From assembly GCF_015234275.1 (NCBI RefSeq), contig NZ_JADGII010000005.1: a stretch of 64,000 nt of DNA; one strand, given 5' to 3'. Made by a program: the position numbers and the translations under genes. Within the stretch, counting starts at the first letter, position 1. Every line of letters begins with the position of its first letter. The stretch is from Prosthecochloris ethylica. Its GTDB lineage: Bacteria > Bacteroidota > Chlorobiia > Chlorobiales > Chlorobiaceae. Positions 60,138-64,000 of the stretch are shown here, piece after piece. The notes beneath the pieces are model-generated. The model had not been told where the DNA came from. It did not search any database and saw only the letters and a program-made list of their open reading frames with translations.

Positions 60138-61718
60138 ATGCAAAACAACAACGGGAACGGGAAGTCGCTGGAATCGTGGATCTGGGAGGCCGCCTGTTCC
60201 ATCCGGGGAGCGAAGGATGCTCCGAAATACAAGGACTACATTCTCCCGCTGATCTTCACCAAACGTCTGTGCGATGTCTTCGATGACGAGCTCGACCGGA
60301 TTGCCTCGGAGGTCGGATCGCGCAGGAAAGCTTTCCAGCTTGTCATGGCCGACCACAAGCTGGTCCGGTTCTATCTCCCGCTCATCCCCGACGATCCCGC
60401 GCAGCCTGTCTGGTCGGTCATCCGGAAGCTTTCCGACAAGATCGGCGAACGGGTGACTACTTCCATGCGAGCCATTGCGCGGGAAAATCCGCTTCTGCAG
60501 GGCATTATCGACCGTGTGGACTTCAACGCCACCACTCACGGCCAACGTGATCTCGACGACGACCGCCTTTCCAACCTGATCGAAGCGATCAGTACCAAGC
60601 GTCTCGGACTCGACGACGTTGAAGCGGACATTATCGGCAAGAGCTACGAGTACCTGATCCGCAAGTTCGCCGAAGGAGGCGGACAGAGCGCAGGCGAGTT
60701 CTACACTCCGCCGGAAGTCGGCACGATCATGTCCCGTGTGCTCCAGCCTGAACCTGGTATGGAAATCTACGATCCCACCTGCGGCTCCGGCGGCCTTCTC
60801 GTGAAATGCGAAATCGCCATGGAGGAGAGCGCGAAAGGCAGAATGCGCACCATCGCTCCCCTGAAACTGTTCGGCCAGGAGTACATCCCCGAAACGTGGG
60901 CCATGGCGAACATGAACATGATCATCCATGACATGGAGGGGCAAATCGAGATCGGCGATACGTTCAAGAACCCGAAGTTCCGCAACAGTCAGGGCGGGCT
61001 GCGCACCTTCGACCGTGCCGTGGCCAATCCCATGTGGAATCAGGACTGGTTCACCGAGACCGACTACGATAACGACGAATTTGACCGTTTTCCTCCGGGA
61101 GCGGGTTTCCCCGGCAAATCTTCAGCCGACTGGGGCTGGGTGCAGCACATTCATGCAAGCCTGAACGACAGGGGCCGCGCTGCCGTCGTTCTCGATACCG
61201 GGGCGGCTTCGCGAGGATCGGGCAATGCAGGTACCAACAAGGAAAAGAGCGTCCGCAAGTGGTTCGTCGACAACGATATCGTTGAAAGCGTGCTGTACCT
61301 GCCCGAGAACCTTTTCTACAATACCACCGCTCCGGGAATCGTGTTGTTCCTGAACAAGGCGAAACCGGAAGATCGGTACAACCGGGTTCTGCTGGTCAAC
61401 GCAAGCCGGATGTTCGAAAAAGGCGATCCCAAGAACTTCATTCCCGACGAAGGCATCGGTCGAATCGTCGAGACCCTTATCGGATGGAAAGAGGAGGAAA
61501 AGCTCAGCCGGATCGTCGGGCACGCCGAACTGCAGAAAAACGACTACAACATCTCCCCGAGCCGTTACATCCACACCGGGGAGGCTGAAACCTACCGGCC
61601 GATCGCCGAAATCGTTGCGGAGCTGAACGCTATCGAAAAGGAGGCAAAAGAAACCGACAAAGCTCTCAGGAATATCCTCAAGCAACTGGGGGTGGATGTA
61701 TTGAATACAACAACTTGA
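60138..61718 (+). CDS. hsdM: Type I restriction-modification methyltransferase subunit
   Basis: The 526-residue HsdM has the N-terminal HsdM domain (SWIWEAACSIRGAKDAPKYK, ILPLIFTKRLCDVFDDEL) and the N6-adenine methyltransferase core: QSAGEFYTPPEVG, SAM-binding motif I DPTCGSGGLL (about 212-221), and motif IV as NPMW (about 297-300) in place of the usual NPPF/Y. The complex with HsdS methylates specific DNA sites. AAGGA precedes the ATG. It is the first gene of hsdM-ORF6N/PLD-hsdS. Confidence 0.93.
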   Translation: MQNNNGNGKSLESWIWEAACSIRGAKDAPKYKDYILPLIFTKRLCDVFDDELDRIASEVGSRRKAFQLVMADHKLVRFYLPLIPDDPAQPVWSVIRKLSDKIGERVTTSMRAIARENPLLQGIIDRVDFNATTHGQRDLDDDRLSNLIEAISTKRLGLDDVEADIIGKSYEYLIRKFAEGGGQSAGEFYTPPEVGTIMSRVLQPEPGMEIYDPTCGSGGLLVKCEIAMEESAKGRMRTIAPLKLFGQEYIPETWAMANMNMIIHDMEGQIEIGDTFKNPKFRNSQGGLRTFDRAVANPMWNQDWFTETDYDNDEFDRFPPGAGFPGKSSADWGWVQHIHASLNDRGRAAVVLDTGAASRGSGNAGTNKEKSVRKWFVDNDIVESVLYLPENLFYNTTAPGIVLFLNKAKPEDRYNRVLLVNASRMFEKGDPKNFIPDEGIGRIVETLIGWKEEEKLSRIVGHAELQKNDYNISPSRYIHTGEAETYRPIAEIVAELNAIEKEAKETDKALRNILKQLGVDVLNTTT

Positions 61719-61722
61719 TTCA

Positions 61723-62646
61723 ATGAACCAGGACGAGCTTGTAATGATACAGCACGATGATATGATCAGTGCGGATCAGATACAGAACCTGATTTTTACG
61801 ATCCGGGGTGTTCAGGTCATGATCGATCGGGATCTGGCCGCTGTCTATGGGGTTGAAAACAAACGTCTTAATGAGCAGGTAAAACGCAATGTCGAGCGCT
61901 TTCCCGAAGCATTTCGTTTTCAGCTTACCAATGAGGAAAAAAGGGAACTGGTCGCAAATTGCGACCGGTTCGAATCCCTGAAGCATTCGACAGTCAACCC
62001 TTATGCTTTTACCGAACAGGGCGTATCCATGCTTTCGGCGGTTCTGCGAAGTAATACAGCGGTCAAGGTCTCCGTACAGATTATGAATGCCTTTGTGCAG
62101 ATGCGGCGATTCATTCAGGATAACGCAAAATTGTTTGAAAGGCTTGAACTGGTCGAACGCCGGCAGCTTGTTTTTGCATCCGAGACCGAGAAGAATTTTG
62201 AAAAGGTCTTTCAGGCCCTTGAACGTCGGGATAAACCTCCTGAACAGGGCATCTTCTATAACGGGCAAGTCTATGATGCATGGCGTTTCGCCAGCAAGTT
62301 GGTTCGCCAAGCGAAAACCTCATTGGTGCTGATTGACAACTGGGTGGATGACTCTGTGCTGACCCTGATGAGCAAACGCTCGGAAGGTGTGTCTTGTGCG
62401 ATTTATACGAAAACCATATCGAAGCAACTCGCGCTGGATCTGGAAAAGCATAACCAGCAATATCCGCCCATCGTTATTGAGGAGTTTACCGATGCGCATG
62501 ACCGGTTTCTCGTCATCGACGGAATCGAGATCTATCATATCGGCGCATCCCTCAAGGATCTGGGGAAAAAGTGGTTCGCTTTCTCACGATTTGAAACCGG
62601 AGCCATCGAAATGCTGGAAAAGCTGAAAGGAAAAGGTAATGGATAA
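61723..62646 (+). CDS. ORF6N-domain protein with PLD-like C-terminal domain
   Basis: The 307-residue protein begins with an ORF6N/KilA-N-type DNA-binding module (IQNLIFTIRGVQVMIDRDLA, AVYGVENKRLNEQVKRN, FPEAFRFQLT, NPYAFTEQGVSMLSAVLRS). After a helical linker, a C-terminal domain resembles phospholipase-D-like nucleases (VLIDNWVDDSVLTLMSKRSE; HDRFLVIDGIEIYHIGASLK). The HxxFxxxD and following G-S-L resemble an incomplete HKD motif. It lies four bases after hsdM and 15 before hsdS. Role unknown, probably linked to phage defence. Confidence 0.8.
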   Translation: MNQDELVMIQHDDMISADQIQNLIFTIRGVQVMIDRDLAAVYGVENKRLNEQVKRNVERFPEAFRFQLTNEEKRELVANCDRFESLKHSTVNPYAFTEQGVSMLSAVLRSNTAVKVSVQIMNAFVQMRRFIQDNAKLFERLELVERRQLVFASETEKNFEKVFQALERRDKPPEQGIFYNGQVYDAWRFASKLVRQAKTSLVLIDNWVDDSVLTLMSKRSEGVSCAIYTKTISKQLALDLEKHNQQYPPIVIEEFTDAHDRFLVIDGIEIYHIGASLKDLGKKWFAFSRFETGAIEMLEKLKGKGNG

Positions 62647-62661
62647 GGACGGAGAACTGTC

Positions 62662-63951
62662 ATGAAGGATCTTAAACGGGGGGCGGTCCCGACGAGTCGG
62701 GACCGCCATTTTGGATGTAATGACGATCCAGAGTGTAATGGCGGGTTGGAAAACCTGCCCTCCTTTGAAGGCGATTACGGCGAAAATGGTATGAATGTCG
62801 AAAAAGTACAATTCCCTTCTGACTGGAAGCTTAGTTCTGTTGCTGAGTTATTCGAATTCACTAAAAAGCCTCGAGGTCTGGATCTTTCAAAGAACGGCGA
62901 CCGAATACCCTTTTTCCCCATGGCTAAAATTCCGTTGGAGCGAATTCATGTATCTGATTTTGAACTCAAGCCTCTGAGTAACCTCGGTAGCGGTACCTAC
63001 GTCGAAAACGGTGATCTGATGCTTGCAAAGATCACTCCATCGTTTGAGAACGGAAAACAGGGAATTGTCGATATTGAGACGGACTTTGCCTATGCTACGA
63101 CCGAGGTGATTCCGATTCGTGGTCGAGAAGGCGTTTCGGATACGCTATTTTTGTTTTTCTACCTTTTGCATCCCGAAGTGAGAGCTGACCTTGCGGGTAA
63201 AATGGAGGGCAGCACAGGGCGGCAACGTTTGAGTAAAACAGTTCTTGGTGACCTCTTGCTCCCGCTCCCCCCACTTCCCGAGCAGAAGAAAATCGCGCAC
63301 ATTCTTTCGACGGTGCAGCGGGCGATCGAAGCGCAGGAGCGAATCATTCAGACCACAACCGAACTGAAAAAGGCCCTCATGCACAAGCTCTTCACCGAAG
63401 GCCTCCGCAACGAACCGCAGAAAGAAACCGAGATTGGGCTGGTGCCGGAGAGTTGGACGGTGATGGAAATTGGACAATTAACCAAAATCAAAGGTGGTAA
63501 GCGCTTGCCGAAAGGAGAGAAACTCGTGGAAAGAAATACGGGGTTTCCATACATTCGCATCACTGACTTCAGCGAGTTCAGTATTGATGTTGAAGGGCTA
63601 TTATTTCTTGCCGAAGCTGTCCAAAAACAGATTTCTCGCTATATAATCAATAAAGACGATGTTTTTATTTCGATAGCAGGAAGCATTGGTATTGCAGGAA
63701 TGATTCCGTCAGAGTTAGATGGAGCAAATCTAACAGAGAATGCTGCGCGCCTGATAGTCAATGATTCATCAAAGCTTTATCCCCGATTCCTAATGTATTG
63801 GTTGGCCTCAGCTCATTGCCAAGCGGAGATCATAGCTCAAACCGTAAGGAACGCTCAACCGAAGCTATCATTAGCCAGAATAAAGTCTTTAAAAATGCCT
63901 ATACCCTCTATTGAAGAGCAGGTCGCGTTGTCTCGTGCATTAGATGAGTAA
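62662..63951 (+). CDS. hsdS: Type I restriction-modification specificity subunit, C-terminally short
   Basis: HsdS recognises the target DNA. The protein has TRD1 (about 44-200), the central conserved region LPLPPLPEQKKIAHILSTVQ with a coiled coil (AIEAQERIIQTTTELKKALM), and TRD2 (about 255-410). A GGAG site supports the ATG at 62662. Residues ~6-43 come from a palindromic insert. The C-terminus stops soon after PIPSIEEQVALSRALDE, so the second conserved coiled coil found in HsdS is missing. The restriction subunit is not in the window. Confidence 0.85.
   Translation: MKDLKRGAVPTSRDRHFGCNDDPECNGGLENLPSFEGDYGENGMNVEKVQFPSDWKLSSVAELFEFTKKPRGLDLSKNGDRIPFFPMAKIPLERIHVSDFELKPLSNLGSGTYVENGDLMLAKITPSFENGKQGIVDIETDFAYATTEVIPIRGREGVSDTLFLFFYLLHPEVRADLAGKMEGSTGRQRLSKTVLGDLLLPLPPLPEQKKIAHILSTVQRAIEAQERIIQTTTELKKALMHKLFTEGLRNEPQKETEIGLVPESWTVMEIGQLTKIKGGKRLPKGEKLVERNTGFPYIRITDFSEFSIDVEGLLFLAEAVQKQISRYIINKDDVFISIAGSIGIAGMIPSELDGANLTENAARLIVNDSSKLYPRFLMYWLASAHCQAEIIAQTVRNAQPKLSLARIKSLKMPIPSIEEQVALSRALDE
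62685..62710. repeat. Palindrome within the 5' end of hsdS
   Basis: GGCGGTCCCGA and TCGGGACCGCC, perfect 11-bp arms around CGAG, followed by ATTTTGG. The insert that carries it is read in frame as part of HsdS (residues ~6-43), between the start at 62662 and the HsdS-like sequence from MNVEKVQFPSDW. Confidence 0.8.
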
Positions 63952-64000
63952 TTTCCAAATTTTGTGTTTCAAAAAAATCTAAGCAGCAAGTGTTTCCTCC
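63952..64000. other. Right window edge
   Basis: Only 49 bp follow the hsdS stop. I see no feature in them; no frame continues the HsdS C-terminus. Confidence 0.5.

Overview
The window is a contiguous stretch of chromosome from a green sulfur bacterium (Chlorobiaceae, phylum Chlorobiota). The taxonomic markers are a bacteriochlorophyll gene (chlorophyllide a reductase subunit BchZ), hemL of the C5 tetrapyrrole route, and LPS-related genes of a Gram-negative envelope. GC content is moderately high. Genus cannot be fixed from the sequence alone. Almost all genes are housekeeping and closely packed. Accessory DNA is concentrated at 2.7-3.5 kb and from 58.5 kb to the right edge.

Left part (0-28 kb): the 3' end of mazG, a large exported protein of unknown function, an esterase and a 182-bp tandem repeat array come first. 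A P-type cation ATPase follows. Next is a complete GlgE-type alpha-glucan module (treS-maltokinase fusion plus glgE), transcribed away from prfB. prfB keeps the classical programmed +1 frameshift. Then come a metallophosphoesterase, an M23 peptidase, a diverged UDP-GlcNAc 2-epimerase-like protein, an OstA-like protein, an FmdB zinc ribbon, recO, hemL, a crcB operon with an unlisted micro-ORF, a CaCA antiporter, a HAD phosphatase and a znuACB operon. The znuACB operon is preceded by the decayed remains of a Fur/Zur regulator. leuA has a leader with a Leu-rich mini-ORF and a terminator hairpin.

Middle (28-51 kb): a NlpE/META lipoprotein and tRNA-Asn are followed by the fatty-acid cluster DUF177-rpmF-plsX-fabH-fabD-fabG-acpP-fabF-rnc. 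Then come gcvPB, an HNH nuclease, a GH3 hexosaminidase, bchZ, and the translation operon thrS-infC-rpmI-rplT-pheS. On the opposite strand lie rpsF-ssb-rpsR-rplI and a chain of exonuclease III, glycosyltransferase 9, a TPR protein and a hotdog thioesterase.

Right part (51-64 kb): an exported unknown protein, a bacterial eRF1-like (baeRF family 3) protein with a palindromic operator candidate, an ATP-grasp protein, and a perR-katG oxidative-stress pair. Immediately after katG a ~0.9 kb island carries a RelBE-like toxin-antitoxin pair and a truncated signal-peptide stub. It is bracketed by two copies of the katG 3' end plus terminator. A BamE/SmpA-like protein and a type I restriction-modification locus follow: hsdM, an ORF6N/PLD-like gene, and hsdS with a palindromic insert and a shortened C-terminus. 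This locus runs to the window edge.

The items most worth following up are the katG-flanked toxin-antitoxin island, the zur pseudogene, the leuA attenuator, the ORF6N/PLD gene inside the RM operon, the palindrome inserted in frame in hsdS, and the dispersed palindrome family with compensatory arm changes. I do not see a wholly novel multi-gene system. The closest candidate is the hsdM / ORF6N-PLD / hsdS arrangement.
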